Positions 16,932-25,156 of a stretch of DNA of 64,000 nucleotides are shown one piece after another. A program made the position numbers and the translations under genes. Each line of letters begins with the position of its first letter. The first letter of the stretch is position 1. This stretch comes from Nonomuraea maritima. GTDB lineage: Bacteria; Actinomycetota; Actinomycetes; Streptosporangiales; Streptosporangiaceae. The stretch lies in NCBI RefSeq assembly GCF_900100395.1, contig NZ_FNFB01000019.1, forward strand, positions 1 through 64,000, given 5' to 3'. Under the pieces are notes generated by a model that was not told the DNA's origin, searched no databases, and worked only from the letters and a program-made list of their open reading frames with translations.

Positions 16932-17000
16932 TGACTTGTACGACTCAACTCTCCATACCAACCCAAAAGCCGTGGAACGCTCGAAACCCTAACACAAGAA

Positions 17001-17017
17001 ACGAAAACCGTTTTCAT
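17001..17017. promoter_or_regulatory. Putative Zur/Fur-family operator upstream of the importer-chelatase operon
   Basis: GAAAACCGTTTTC (17003-17015) is a perfect 6-1-6 inverted repeat. Extended by two bases each side it is an 8-1-8 element with one mismatched pair. It is the most AT-rich patch between the divergent genes and resembles known actinobacterial Zur boxes (consensus close to TGAAAATGATTTTCA) more than iron-type IdeR/DmdR boxes. It lies about 70-85 bases before the start at 16931. Binding by Zur is an inference from the motif. Confidence 0.5.
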
Positions 17018-17050
17018 TTCACCGGGTGCGTGCGGTGTCAGTCGCCATGT

Positions 17051-17080
17051 CAGGGCGGCGACAGGGCGGCATCAGGGCGG
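17051..17080 (+). repeat. Three direct repeats of CAGGGCGG with 11-bp spacing
   Basis: CAGGGCGG occurs at 17051-17058, 17062-17069 and 17073-17080, one helical turn apart, about 90 bases before the start of the gene at 17168. Direct repeats at this period are typical of sites that bind tandem regulator monomers on one face of DNA (for example SARP proteins). No clear -10 hexamer sits at the expected distance, so a role is unproven. Confidence 0.4.
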
Positions 17081-17167
17081 TCGGCGAAGGTTGGAGCCAT
17101 GAACGGGGCGGCCTGACAGCTCAGGCAGCACCATCACGGGTCCGATCACCTGCACGAAGGAGCCACC

Positions 17168-17572
17168 ATGTCCGTCACCCTCAACGACCAGGACACCCAG
17201 ACCCTGCGCGTCGCCGCCTGGGGCGCCGTCTCGCTGATGTCGGCCGCCGGCGCCGCCGGCTCGGCGCACCGAGCCGGCACCGAAGGCTCCATCGCCCTGA
17301 CGTCCGCGACCGGGCTGGTCGGTCACGCGCTGTCGAAAGCGCCCAAGGGCGTGAAGTACGGCAAGACCGTCGCGGAACTCGCCGACCAGGTGCTGCCGGC
17401 CCTGACCGCATCCATGAACCTGCTCAGGCAGCAGGCCACGGCCGAGGCCGACAACTTCCGCCGCACTGTCGTCGTCGCCGTCGAAGCGGCCACCCGCAAC
17501 CAGAAGGGCGACCCCAGCCCCACCATGGCCGAGATGGCCCGCAAGATCATCGTCGCGCTCGACGCCGCCTGA
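17168..17572 (+). CDS. Conserved actinobacterial hypothetical protein
   Basis: 134 residues; ATG 17168 follows GAAGGAG by five bases. All-alpha, Ala-rich, soluble, no signal peptide or motif of a known enzyme. The text resembles small actinobacterial proteins of about this length seen in Streptomyces (start with LNDxxxxTLRxAAxGAVSLM, then ATGLVGH and ADQVLPALTA), from memory only. It precedes the serine hydrolase by about 100 bases on the same strand and shares its first residues MSVT, so the two may be co-transcribed. Confidence 0.65.
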   Translation: MSVTLNDQDTQTLRVAAWGAVSLMSAAGAAGSAHRAGTEGSIALTSATGLVGHALSKAPKGVKYGKTVAELADQVLPALTASMNLLRQQATAEADNFRRTVVVAVEAATRNQKGDPSPTMAEMARKIIVALDAA

Positions 17573-17671
17573 TCCGATGCCGGCTCCTGGTCACGGGGTC
17601 CCTTCCGGACCCCGTGACGGCGGGCCAGGCCCCGCCCACCACCCACCACCCTCGCAAGGGAGCACACCGCC

Positions 17672-18778
17672 GTGTCCGTCACCATGAACAACCAGAACCA
17701 GCAGGACCGCCCGGAGCTGCAGGCGATCATGCAATGGCTCGTCGATTCCGGGATGACCGGCATACAGCTGCGCGTGCACGACGCGCGAGGCGAGTGGGCC
17801 GGCAGCGCCGGCGTACGCGAGCTGGGCGAGACCGCCAAGCCACCGACGAACGGGTCGTTCCGGATCGGCAGCACCACCAAGACCTTCGTCGCGACCCTGG
17901 TGCTGCAGCTGGCGGCCGAAGGCAGGATCGAACTGGACGGCCCGGTGGCCGACCACCTGCCCGAGTTCGGGCTGGACCGGCGGATCACCGTCCGGATGCT
18001 GTTGCAGCACACCAGCGGGCTGTTCAACTTCACCGGCGAGTACTACGAGGACGGCACGATCGCGCCGGGAATCGTCTGGGCGGGCCGGGAATGGGTCGAG
18101 GGCCGCTTCAGGACCTATCAGCCGCAGGAGCTGGTGGCGCTGGCCCTGGCCAAGCCGGCCCGGTTCGAGCCGGGTGCCGACTGGAGCTACTCCAACACCA
18201 ACTACGTGCTGGCCCGGCTGCTGATCGAGAGTGTCACCGGCCGCTCGTTCGCCGAGGAGCTGCAGCGGCTGATCCTGGGGCCGCTCGGCATGTCGGACAC
18301 CATCGCGCCGGGCACCTCGACGGAGCTCCCCGAGCCGCACGCCCACGCCTACTACCGCTACGAGGACGGCGGCCAGGAGAGGACGGTCGACGTCACCAGC
18401 CAGAACCCCTCGTGGATCTCCGCCGGCGGCGACATGATCTCGACCACCCAGGACCTGCACACGTTCATCTCGGCGCTGATGGGCGGCCGGCTCCTGCCGG
18501 CCTCGCTGCTGGCCGAGATGCGCGACCCGCACCCGAAGATCGGTTACGGCCTCGGGCTGTTCGCGCAGGAACTGAGCAGCGGCGGCACCGTCTTCCACCA
18601 CAACGGCGGCATCGACGGCTACGCGGCGCTGATGTACAGCACGCCCGACGGCGACATGACCCTGACCGCCTCGCTGACCTATGTCGACGACGCCGCACAG
18701 TCCCTGGCGGGGACGTTCCAGCAGTCGCTGCAGAAGCTCGTCGACGAGGTGTTCAACGGCGCGCGGCCAGGGCGCTAG
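17672..18778 (+). CDS. Beta-lactamase-family serine hydrolase
   Basis: 368 residues from GTG 17672. The class C beta-lactamase/DD-peptidase fold is shown by the S67-T-T-K70 catalytic motif, Y173-S-N175 and H310-N-G312, which replaces the KTG box. There is no signal peptide, so it is likely cytoplasmic and acts as an esterase, amidase or D-aminopeptidase rather than a resistance enzyme; substrate unknown. Its stop overlaps that of the convergent GlxA regulator by four bases. Confidence 0.82.
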   Translation: MSVTMNNQNQQDRPELQAIMQWLVDSGMTGIQLRVHDARGEWAGSAGVRELGETAKPPTNGSFRIGSTTKTFVATLVLQLAAEGRIELDGPVADHLPEFGLDRRITVRMLLQHTSGLFNFTGEYYEDGTIAPGIVWAGREWVEGRFRTYQPQELVALALAKPARFEPGADWSYSNTNYVLARLLIESVTGRSFAEELQRLILGPLGMSDTIAPGTSTELPEPHAHAYYRYEDGGQERTVDVTSQNPSWISAGGDMISTTQDLHTFISALMGGRLLPASLLAEMRDPHPKIGYGLGLFAQELSSGGTVFHHNGGIDGYAALMYSTPDGDMTLTASLTYVDDAAQSLAGTFQQSLQKLVDEVFNGARPGR

Positions 18779-19803
18779 CCCGCGTCGGGGCGGCGGGTGG
18801 TGGTGAAGCGGCGTTGGTAGGCGGCGGGGCTGATGGAGAGCTTCCTGGCGAAGACGCGGCGCATGCTCTCGTAGCTGGGGAACCCGGCGAGTGTCGCCGC
18901 TCGGGTGGCGGTGTGTCCCTGGTCGAGCAGCGCCCTGGCCATGTCGAAGCGGATGTTCTCCACATAGCGGGCCGGTGTCGTGGACAGCTCGTCCTGGAAG
19001 ATCCGGGTGAGGTGGCGGGTGCTCACGTTGAGGTGTCTGGCGAGTTCGCCGGGTGAGTGGTCGTCGCCCGGGTTCGCCGTCACCAGGTCGGTGATCTTGC
19101 GGAGGGCCGGTGAGCGCGGCGGCGGCCCCTGCAGCGGCGCCGAGAACTGCGACTGGCCGCCAGCGCGCTGCATGTACACGACGAGGGCGCGGGCGACGTC
19201 GCGTGCCAGGTCGGGCCCGTGGTCGTCCTCGACGAGGGCGAGCGCCAGGTCGATGCCGGCGGTCACCCCCGCCGACGTGTACATGGCCCCGTCGCGGACG
19301 TAGATCGCGTCCGGCTCGACGTGGCACGTCGGGTACCGGGCGGCGAGGACGTGCGCCACCTTCCAGTGCGTGGTCGCGCGCCGGCCGTCGAGGAGGCCCG
19401 CGGCGGCGAGGACGAACGCCCCCGTGCAGATCGACGCGACGCGGCCGGCCTTCGCCGCCAGTGTCCGCGCGGCGTCGGACAGGTTGTCGGGGACCGGCGC
19501 GACGCGCGGGTAGAGGTCCGACCCGGGCACCAGCACCGTGTCACAGGCAAGCTCCGGCGAGACGGCGCCGTCGGCCGCGACCCGTACTCCGAGGCTCGTC
19601 GTGACCTCGGCGCCGGTCGGCGACAACAACTCGATCCGGTACGCGGCCCCGAACCGATTCGCCTCCTTGAACACCTCCGCCGGACCTGCGACGTCCAGCA
19701 GCGTCACCCCGTCGTAGGCGAGCACGGCGACGCGATGGCCGGCGCCGCTCGAAGCCGCTCGGCGGCCGGCCGGGTGCGGGTGCGGCGCAGGTGGCATGGA
19801 CAC
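18775..19803 (-). CDS. GlxA-family transcriptional regulator (DJ-1/PfpI domain plus AraC HTH)
   Basis: 342 residues from ATG 19803. The N-terminal domain (about 25-190) is of the DJ-1/PfpI class-I glutamine-amidotransferase type, with the nucleophile-elbow region ASICTGAFVLAAAG. The C-terminal about 100 residues hold two AraC helix-turn-helix motifs (LARHLNVSTRHLTRIFQDEL and a second one ending FARKLSISPAAYQRRF). Such proteins usually activate nearby catabolic or stress genes; the divergent HD-hydrolase gene at 20029 is the nearest candidate target. Confidence 0.85.
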   Translation of the reverse strand: MSMPPAPHPHPAGRRAASSGAGHRVAVLAYDGVTLLDVAGPAEVFKEANRFGAAYRIELLSPTGAEVTTSLGVRVAADGAVSPELACDTVLVPGSDLYPRVAPVPDNLSDAARTLAAKAGRVASICTGAFVLAAAGLLDGRRATTHWKVAHVLAARYPTCHVEPDAIYVRDGAMYTSAGVTAGIDLALALVEDDHGPDLARDVARALVVYMQRAGGQSQFSAPLQGPPPRSPALRKITDLVTANPGDDHSPGELARHLNVSTRHLTRIFQDELSTTPARYVENIRFDMARALLDQGHTATRAATLAGFPSYESMRRVFARKLSISPAAYQRRFTTTRRPDAG

Positions 19804-19994
19804 GGACCCTTAGTAGCACACCGCCATGAAAGCCCGGCCGCGCACCTGAGGCCGTACCTCAAGCCGTCCCGATCTCACGGGGGTGTGGCTCGGCCTCGGG
19901 GCCGGGCGGTGTGGGGGTGTCTGGATATGGGTGGTTTGTGGCCGTACGGAGGCGGCGCCGCGCACCGACAGGCGGGCAGCATGGCCAATCGGAC

Positions 19995-20005
19995 ATAAGG
20001 CTTAT
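19995..20005. promoter_or_regulatory. Small palindrome before the HD-hydrolase gene
   Basis: ATAAGGCTTAT is a perfect 5-1-5 inverted repeat in an AT-rich patch 24 bases before the start at 20029, in the space divergent from the GlxA regulator. It could be an operator or part of the -10 region. Evidence is symmetry and position only. Confidence 0.3.
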
Positions 20006-20028
20006 TACATCCGAAAGGCCCAAATATC

Positions 20029-20658
20029 GTGACAACGGAACTGAAGATCCCCGACACGGCCGCGGCCGATGAGGTGACCAGGCTCATCCAGGAGACGACC
20101 AATCCGCTCATCTATCACCACTCCCGGCGGGTCTACTTCTTCGGCCTGATGCACGCCCGCAAGCTCAACCTGAACCCGGATCCCGAGCTGCTCTACCTGG
20201 CCGCCATGTTCCACGACACCGGCCTGCTGGCACCCTTCGCCGACGTCGAGCAGCGCTTCGAGGTCGACGGCGCCGACCACGCGCGCGCGTTCCTCCTGGA
20301 CCGGGGCTTCTCGACGTCCGCCGCGCAGACCGTCTGGACGGCGATCGCGCTGCACACCACGCCGGGCGTCCCCGACCGGATGGGCCCGGAGATCGCGACC
20401 CTGTACCTCGGCGTCCTGACCGACGTGCTCGGGTTCGACCTAGAAGGGCTGGAAGGCGACCAGCTGGCCGGGGTCCTCGCCGTCCACCCGCGAGGCGACT
20501 TCAAGAACGAGTTCCTGCGGGCCTACCTGAAGGGGATCAAGGACCGCCCCGAGACCACGAACGGCACCGTGAACTCCGACGTGCTCGAACACTTCATCCC
20601 CGGCTTCCGGCGCACGTCGATGGTCGAGCGGGTCCTCGGAGCACCCTGGCCGAGCTGA
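20029..20658 (+). CDS. HD-domain protein, cyanamide-hydratase-like
   Basis: 209 residues from GTG 20029, with AAAGG upstream. Metal-binding residues of an HD hydrolase are visible: HSRRV (H31), the FHDTG pair (H62, D63), then H83-region DHARAFL and a later AIALHTTPG. Overall this matches the cyanamide hydratase branch of HD proteins (Ddi2 type), which adds water to nitriles or related small compounds; bacterial members are mostly uncharacterised. It precedes an O-methyltransferase on the same strand by 21-45 bases. Confidence 0.75.
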   Translation: MTTELKIPDTAAADEVTRLIQETTNPLIYHHSRRVYFFGLMHARKLNLNPDPELLYLAAMFHDTGLLAPFADVEQRFEVDGADHARAFLLDRGFSTSAAQTVWTAIALHTTPGVPDRMGPEIATLYLGVLTDVLGFDLEGLEGDQLAGVLAVHPRGDFKNEFLRAYLKGIKDRPETTNGTVNSDVLEHFIPGFRRTSMVERVLGAPWPS

Positions 20659-20703
20659 CCGCCCCACGCAGACACTTCCATGAGCATCGACGTACGGAGC
20701 ACC

Positions 20704-21711
20704 ATGAACCCCGAGGACTCCCACCGGCTGCTCCAGATGATCAGCGGCCACGCGGTGGCGCAGATCGTCCGGACCGCGGCGACCCTCTCGATCGTCGACC
20801 ACGTCGCCGCCGGGGCGCGTACGGCCGACGAGGTCGCAGCACGGGCGGCCACGCATCCGGCCACGACCTACCGCCTGATGCGCGCGTGCGCCTCGATCGG
20901 GCTGCTCGCCCACGAGGGGGACGGCGAGTTCGCCACCACCCCCATGGGCGAGCTGCTGCGGGAGGGGGTTCCTGGGTCGCTGCGCGACACCACCCTCCAC
21001 CTGGCGGGCTACTCGACGTGGCTGAGCTGGGCGTACCTTCCCGACGCCGTACGCGAGGGCAGGTCGCAGGTGCGCAGGGCGCTGGGCACGGACCAGTTCA
21101 CCTACTTCGCCCAGCATCCGGACGAGGGCGACGCCTTCGCCGCCAGCGGGGCGAGCATGTCGGAGGTCGTGGCCGCCGAGGCGGCGAGTTTGCTGGACCT
21201 GTCGGGCATCTCGTCGGCCGTCGACGTGGGCGGCGCCAACGGCCGGCTCGTCCTCGGGCTGATGCGCGAGCATCCCGAACTGCGCGGCGTCGTCCTCGAC
21301 CTCCCGCACGTGACCGGCGCGGCGGCCCGTGCCGCCGCGGCGCTCGGCCTGTCCGACCGGTTCAGCGTGGTGGACGGCGACTTCTTCGACGCGGTTCCCG
21401 CCGCGGACCTGTACCTGCTGAAGTGGATCCTGCACGACTGGGACGACGAGGCGTGCGTCCGCGTGCTGCGCAACTGCCGGGCCGCGGCCCGGCCGGGAGC
21501 GCGGGCCGTCGTCTTCGAGGCCGTGCTCGGCGAGGTCGGCACGCCCGACTTCGGCGCCGTGGCCGACCTCAACATGCTGTCGGTCACCGACGGAGGCAGG
21601 GAACGGCACCTGCACGAGTACGACGCCCTGTTCGAGGCCGCGGGATGGCGCCGGGTCTCGGCGCGGTCCACGCGCTCACCGCTGTGGATCATGGAACTCG
21701 AGACCGCCTGA
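20704..21711 (+). CDS. SAM-dependent O-methyltransferase (acetylserotonin O-methyltransferase family)
   Basis: ATG 20704 is preferred because GGAG lies four bases upstream; ATG 20680, eight codons earlier, lacks a ribosome site. The N-terminal half is a winged-helix dimerisation domain. The C-terminal half is a class I methyltransferase with the SAM-binding motif VDVGGANG and the catalytic-His region LKWILHDWDDE, as in polyketide and plant-type O-methyltransferases. Length of 335 residues is normal. The acceptor is unknown. The neighbours (HD hydrolase, F420-type oxidoreductase) hint at small-molecule tailoring. Confidence 0.85.
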   Translation: MNPEDSHRLLQMISGHAVAQIVRTAATLSIVDHVAAGARTADEVAARAATHPATTYRLMRACASIGLLAHEGDGEFATTPMGELLREGVPGSLRDTTLHLAGYSTWLSWAYLPDAVREGRSQVRRALGTDQFTYFAQHPDEGDAFAASGASMSEVVAAEAASLLDLSGISSAVDVGGANGRLVLGLMREHPELRGVVLDLPHVTGAAARAAAALGLSDRFSVVDGDFFDAVPAADLYLLKWILHDWDDEACVRVLRNCRAAARPGARAVVFEAVLGEVGTPDFGAVADLNMLSVTDGGRERHLHEYDALFEAAGWRRVSARSTRSPLWIMELETA

Positions 21712-21810
21712 CGCCGCCGTACAGGAAGGAACGGCGACGTCCTCGACCGCTCGGCCGCGCTCGTACGCGCGGCCGGCGCGCTCCCGGCAGGACGGTCATC
21801 AGGGTGACCG

Positions 21811-22674
21811 CTAGATGGTCGGCGGCCCCTGCTCGACGCGGCGGAGCACGGGGCCGAGCTGGTCGAGGTCCTTGCCGCGGATGTGCTGGCGTTCGTCCCA
21901 CCAGGTCGCGCCGGCGTCGGCGAGCGGGCCGATCAGGTCGCGCGCCCTGGCGGGGTCGGCGGGGCTCTCCCCGCCGACGACGATGTCAAAGGGGGTGTCG
22001 CGGCCGGCGTCGCGGTGCTCGTGGACGAAGGCGGCGAGGTCGCGGACCTCGTCCGCGGGGGGCGCCTCACCGTGCGTGGCGGAGGCGAACAGCGGCACCG
22101 CTCCGTCCCAGCGCGCGGCTCGGCGCATCGGACGCCGGCGCGGCCAGTACCCGGCGATCCAGACGGGCGGGTGGGGGCGCTGCACCGTGGCGGGCAGCAG
22201 CGTCACGTCGCGCACCTGGAAGTGGCGCCCCTCGTGGTTCACCGGCTCGCCCGACCAGTAGCTCCGCAGCAGGTCCAGCCCCTCGTCCAGGCGTTCGGCG
22301 AGCACGACGGGGTCGGTCGGCTCGCCGAAGCTGCCGTACTCGTCGTCGATCGGGGCGCCCAGGCCGGCCCCGAAGATGACCCGTCCGCCGCTGAGCGCGT
22401 CGAGGGTGGCCACCTGGCGGGCGAGTTGCTGCGGGCGGCGGCGGGCGACCGGGGTGATCAGCGTGCCCAGCCGGATGCGGGAGGTCACCAACGCCGCGGC
22501 GGTCAGCAGCATCCACGGATCGCCGAAGGTCCGTCGTGCCTGCTTGCGGTGGACGATGTGGTCCCAGACGAACAGGGCGTCCCACCCCGCCTGCTCGGCC
22601 GCCACGGCCACCGATGCGACGGTCCTGGCGTCCGCGAAGTCCCCGAAGTTCGGGATGTTGATCGAATAGCGCAC
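21811..22674 (-). CDS. LLM-class F420-dependent oxidoreductase
   Basis: 287 residues from GTG 22674, which follows GGGAGG by eight bases; the frame continues upstream but the fold starts here (RYSINIPNFGDFAD). The luciferase-like TIM barrel is shown by GWDALFVWDHIVHR, IRLGTLITPVARRRPQQLARQVATLD split over two strands, GRVIFGAGLG and PVWIAGYWPR. The family oxidises or reduces small molecules with F420 or FMN. Convergent with the methyltransferase. Confidence 0.82.
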   Translation of the reverse strand: MRYSINIPNFGDFADARTVASVAVAAEQAGWDALFVWDHIVHRKQARRTFGDPWMLLTAAALVTSRIRLGTLITPVARRRPQQLARQVATLDALSGGRVIFGAGLGAPIDDEYGSFGEPTDPVVLAERLDEGLDLLRSYWSGEPVNHEGRHFQVRDVTLLPATVQRPHPPVWIAGYWPRRRPMRRAARWDGAVPLFASATHGEAPPADEVRDLAAFVHEHRDAGRDTPFDIVVGGESPADPARARDLIGPLADAGATWWDERQHIRGKDLDQLGPVLRRVEQGPPTI

Positions 22675-22792
22675 CTTGGCATCCTCCCTCAGCCGTCCGG
22701 GGCCGCGATGCTCCACGTGAAACATGGGCCCGATCGGCGGGATGGCCGTCCGTCTGGGGCATTTCATCCCCCGATAACCGCCGACGCACCAT

Positions 22793-23998
22793 ATGCCGTC
22801 TAGCTTCACGCTAGTGCCATACGATGAAAAATCTCCCCCCTTTGGCAGCGCTGTTCCACCCATGCCGCCCCCGAAGACAGGTTGGATTTTGAGAGTTCGG
22901 ACCCCCGCCCGACCACAGTTGGCCACCCTCCCCCGCCAGGACCGGTTGTACGAGATCGACCTGTTGCGGATCATCGCGGCCGTCGCGGTGATGGTGTACC
23001 ACTACGGTTTCGCCGACTACGCCGGCGGGCTCACGAAGGAGCAGTACGCGGGGCTGGACGTCGTGGTCCGCTACGGCTACCTGGGCGTCGACCTGTTCTT
23101 CCTGATCAGCGGCTTCGTCGTCCTGCTCAGCGCGTTCGGCAGGACGCCCCGCCAGTTCGTCACCTCGCGGGTCACCCGGCTCTACCCGGCCTACTGGGTC
23201 GCCGTCACCTTCACGGCGCTGACGCTGGTGCTGCTCAGCCAGGGACAGTTCACGGTCACGCCGCTGCAGTTCGCCGCGAACGCCACCATGGCCAACTCGC
23301 TCGTCGACCAGCCGAACATCGACGTCGTCTACTGGACGCTCTGGAGCGAACTGCGCTTCTACGTGCTCGTCTTCGCCCTCGTCTGCTTCGGGGTCACCAA
23401 GAACCGCGTGCTCTGGGCCCTGTGGACCTGGCTGGGCATCACGTTCCTGCTGCACGCCTCGGTGCTGCCGGGAGCGGCGCAGAACCTGCTGTCGCTGGTG
23501 TTCCAGCCCGACTGGGCGCAGTACTTCATCGCAGGCATGGCCCTGTGCCTGGTGTACCGGTTCGGGCCGTCGCTCCAACCCGTCCTGATCTTCCTGATCT
23601 CGTACGGCTACGCCGTCGTCGTGGCGCTCGACTTCGCCGACGACGTCGCGGCGCGTTACCAGACCACGATCAACCTCATCGTCGTCCTCGCCTTGGTGGC
23701 CGCCGCGTTCGCGGTGATGATGTACGTCGCGCTCCGGCTGACCGGGCGTTTCGCGCGGCCGTGGTTCGCCGCGCTCGGAGCCCTCACGTACCCCCTCTAC
23801 CTCGTGCACGACCGGGTCGGCGTGGTGCTGTTCAACCGGCTGGACACCGTGCTGAACCCCTGGGTGGTCCTCGGTCTCGTCGTCGCTCTCATGGTGGGGC
23901 TGGCCTGGGCCGCCCATCGCTACGTCGAACGCCCCTTCGCCCCGGTGCTCAAACGCGCCGTCACCCGAGTCCTCAGCGCGAAGCCCGCCTCCACCTGA
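22793..23998 (+). CDS. Acyltransferase 3 family membrane protein (OafA/YrhL-like)
   Basis: 401 residues from ATG 22793; ATG 22862 is an alternative and would remove 23 unstructured residues. The family signature is clear: RLYEIDLLRIIAAVAVMVYH with the catalytic-type His in the first span, GYLGVDLFFLISGFVV, SRVTRLYPAYWVAV, and about ten spans ending with VERPF. These enzymes transfer acetyl or other acyl groups to extracellular sugars, cell-wall polymers or natural products. The stop codon lies inside a large inverted repeat. Confidence 0.83.
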   Translation: MPSSFTLVPYDEKSPPFGSAVPPMPPPKTGWILRVRTPARPQLATLPRQDRLYEIDLLRIIAAVAVMVYHYGFADYAGGLTKEQYAGLDVVVRYGYLGVDLFFLISGFVVLLSAFGRTPRQFVTSRVTRLYPAYWVAVTFTALTLVLLSQGQFTVTPLQFAANATMANSLVDQPNIDVVYWTLWSELRFYVLVFALVCFGVTKNRVLWALWTWLGITFLLHASVLPGAAQNLLSLVFQPDWAQYFIAGMALCLVYRFGPSLQPVLIFLISYGYAVVVALDFADDVAARYQTTINLIVVLALVAAAFAVMMYVALRLTGRFARPWFAALGALTYPLYLVHDRVGVVLFNRLDTVLNPWVVLGLVVALMVGLAWAAHRYVERPFAPVLKRAVTRVLSAKPAST

Positions 23999-24033
23999 CG
24001 ACTGACGAAATTCGTTTTTCGTCAGTCGTCAGG
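23994..24033. promoter_or_regulatory. Perfect 17-bp inverted repeat, operator or terminator
   Basis: CCTGACGACTGACGAAA at 23994-24010 and its exact reverse complement at 24017-24033 are separated by six bases. The left arm contains the acyltransferase stop. A TAGTGT hexamer follows at once (24034-24039) and could be the -10 of the aldo/keto reductase gene, which would make this an operator for the TetR protein encoded downstream. A hairpin terminator for the upstream gene is the alternative; the T-rich loop side gives some support to both. Confidence 0.6.
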
Positions 24034-24086
24034 TAGTGTTCCAGGTGTCGGGCATGCCCGCCCGGCCTCACAGAACTGGAGCAGCC

Positions 24087-25088
24087 ATGCAGAAGCGCAC
24101 GTTGGGCGCCAACGGCCCGCAGGTGTCCGTCCTCGGGCTGGGCGCCATGGGCATGTCCGACCTGTACGGCCCCGCCGACGATGCCGAGAGCGTCGCCACC
24201 CTGCACGCCGCGATCGACGCCGGCATCACGCTGATCGACACCGGCGACTTCTACGGCTCCGGCCACAACGAACTGCTGATCCGCGACGCGCTCCGGCAGC
24301 GGAACCGCGACGACGTGGTCATCAGCGTCAAGTTCGGCAGCCGCCGCACGCCGGACGGCGCGTTCCAGCCGGCCCCCGTCGAGACCGACCCCGTCGCGGT
24401 CAAGGACCGGCTCGCGTACACGCTGCGCCGGCTCGGCACCGACCACGTCGACATCTACCGTCCGAGTCGGCTCAACCCGGACGTCCCGATCGAGGACACC
24501 GTCGGCGCCATCGCCGAGATGGTCCAGGCCGGGTACGTCCGCCACATCGGCCTGTCGGAGGTCGGCGCGGAGACCCTGCGCCGGGCGGCCGCCGTGCACC
24601 CGATCAGTGACCTGCAGATCGAGTACTCCCTGCTGGTCCGCGGCGTCGAGCAGGCGATCCTGCCCGCCGCCCGCGAACTCGGGACGGGCATCACCGCGTA
24701 CGGCGTGCTCGCCCGCGGCCTGCTGTCGGGACACTGGACGCCTGAACGCGCCCTGTCCGGCAACGACTTCCGCGGCATGGTCCCGCGCTTCCAGGGCGAC
24801 AACCTCACGGCGAACCTGGCCCTGGTCGAGGCCCTGCGCAAGGTGGCCGACACCATCGGCGCGAGCGTCGCGCAGGTCGCCATCGCCTGGGTGGCCTCCC
24901 GTGGCGCCGACATCGTGCCGCTCGTCGGCGCCCGCAACCGCGTGCGCCTCCAGGAGTCGCTGGCCGCCGCCGACCTCGTCCTCAGCGACCACGACCTGGC
25001 CGCGATCGAGGCCGCGGTCCCGGCCGGGGCCGCCGCGGGCGAGCGCTACCCCGCCGCCCAGATGGCCCTGCTGGACAGCGAACGCTGA
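24087..25088 (+). CDS. Aldo/keto reductase
   Basis: 333 residues from ATG 24087, after TGGAG. An NADP-dependent aldo/keto reductase barrel: LGLGAMGMSDLYG, the tetrad residues D51 (LIDTGDFYG), Y56 and K82 (ISVKFG), and C-terminal VASRGADIVPLVGARN cofactor binding. The tetrad histidine, normally in a YxxHRxD segment, is a serine here (YRPSRLNPD, S127). That is shared, as far as I recall, by a subset of actinobacterial homologues with Ala or Ser. The barrel should still bind NADPH; reduction may be altered. Probably controlled by the TetR gene 70 bases downstream. Confidence 0.85.
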   Translation: MQKRTLGANGPQVSVLGLGAMGMSDLYGPADDAESVATLHAAIDAGITLIDTGDFYGSGHNELLIRDALRQRNRDDVVISVKFGSRRTPDGAFQPAPVETDPVAVKDRLAYTLRRLGTDHVDIYRPSRLNPDVPIEDTVGAIAEMVQAGYVRHIGLSEVGAETLRRAAAVHPISDLQIEYSLLVRGVEQAILPAARELGTGITAYGVLARGLLSGHWTPERALSGNDFRGMVPRFQGDNLTANLALVEALRKVADTIGASVAQVAIAWVASRGADIVPLVGARNRVRLQESLAAADLVLSDHDLAAIEAAVPAGAAAGERYPAAQMALLDSER

Positions 25089-25156
25089 ACGATTCCGGGC
25101 TGCCGGCGGACCGTAAACTGCACGGTGCCCGACCCCGTCAGCACTCAGGAGGCCCC

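Noticed and set aside
16932..17167. B12 riboswitch before the CobN-type operon
   Set aside because: No B12-box-like conserved core was found on the minus strand; the only strong element is the AT-rich palindrome.
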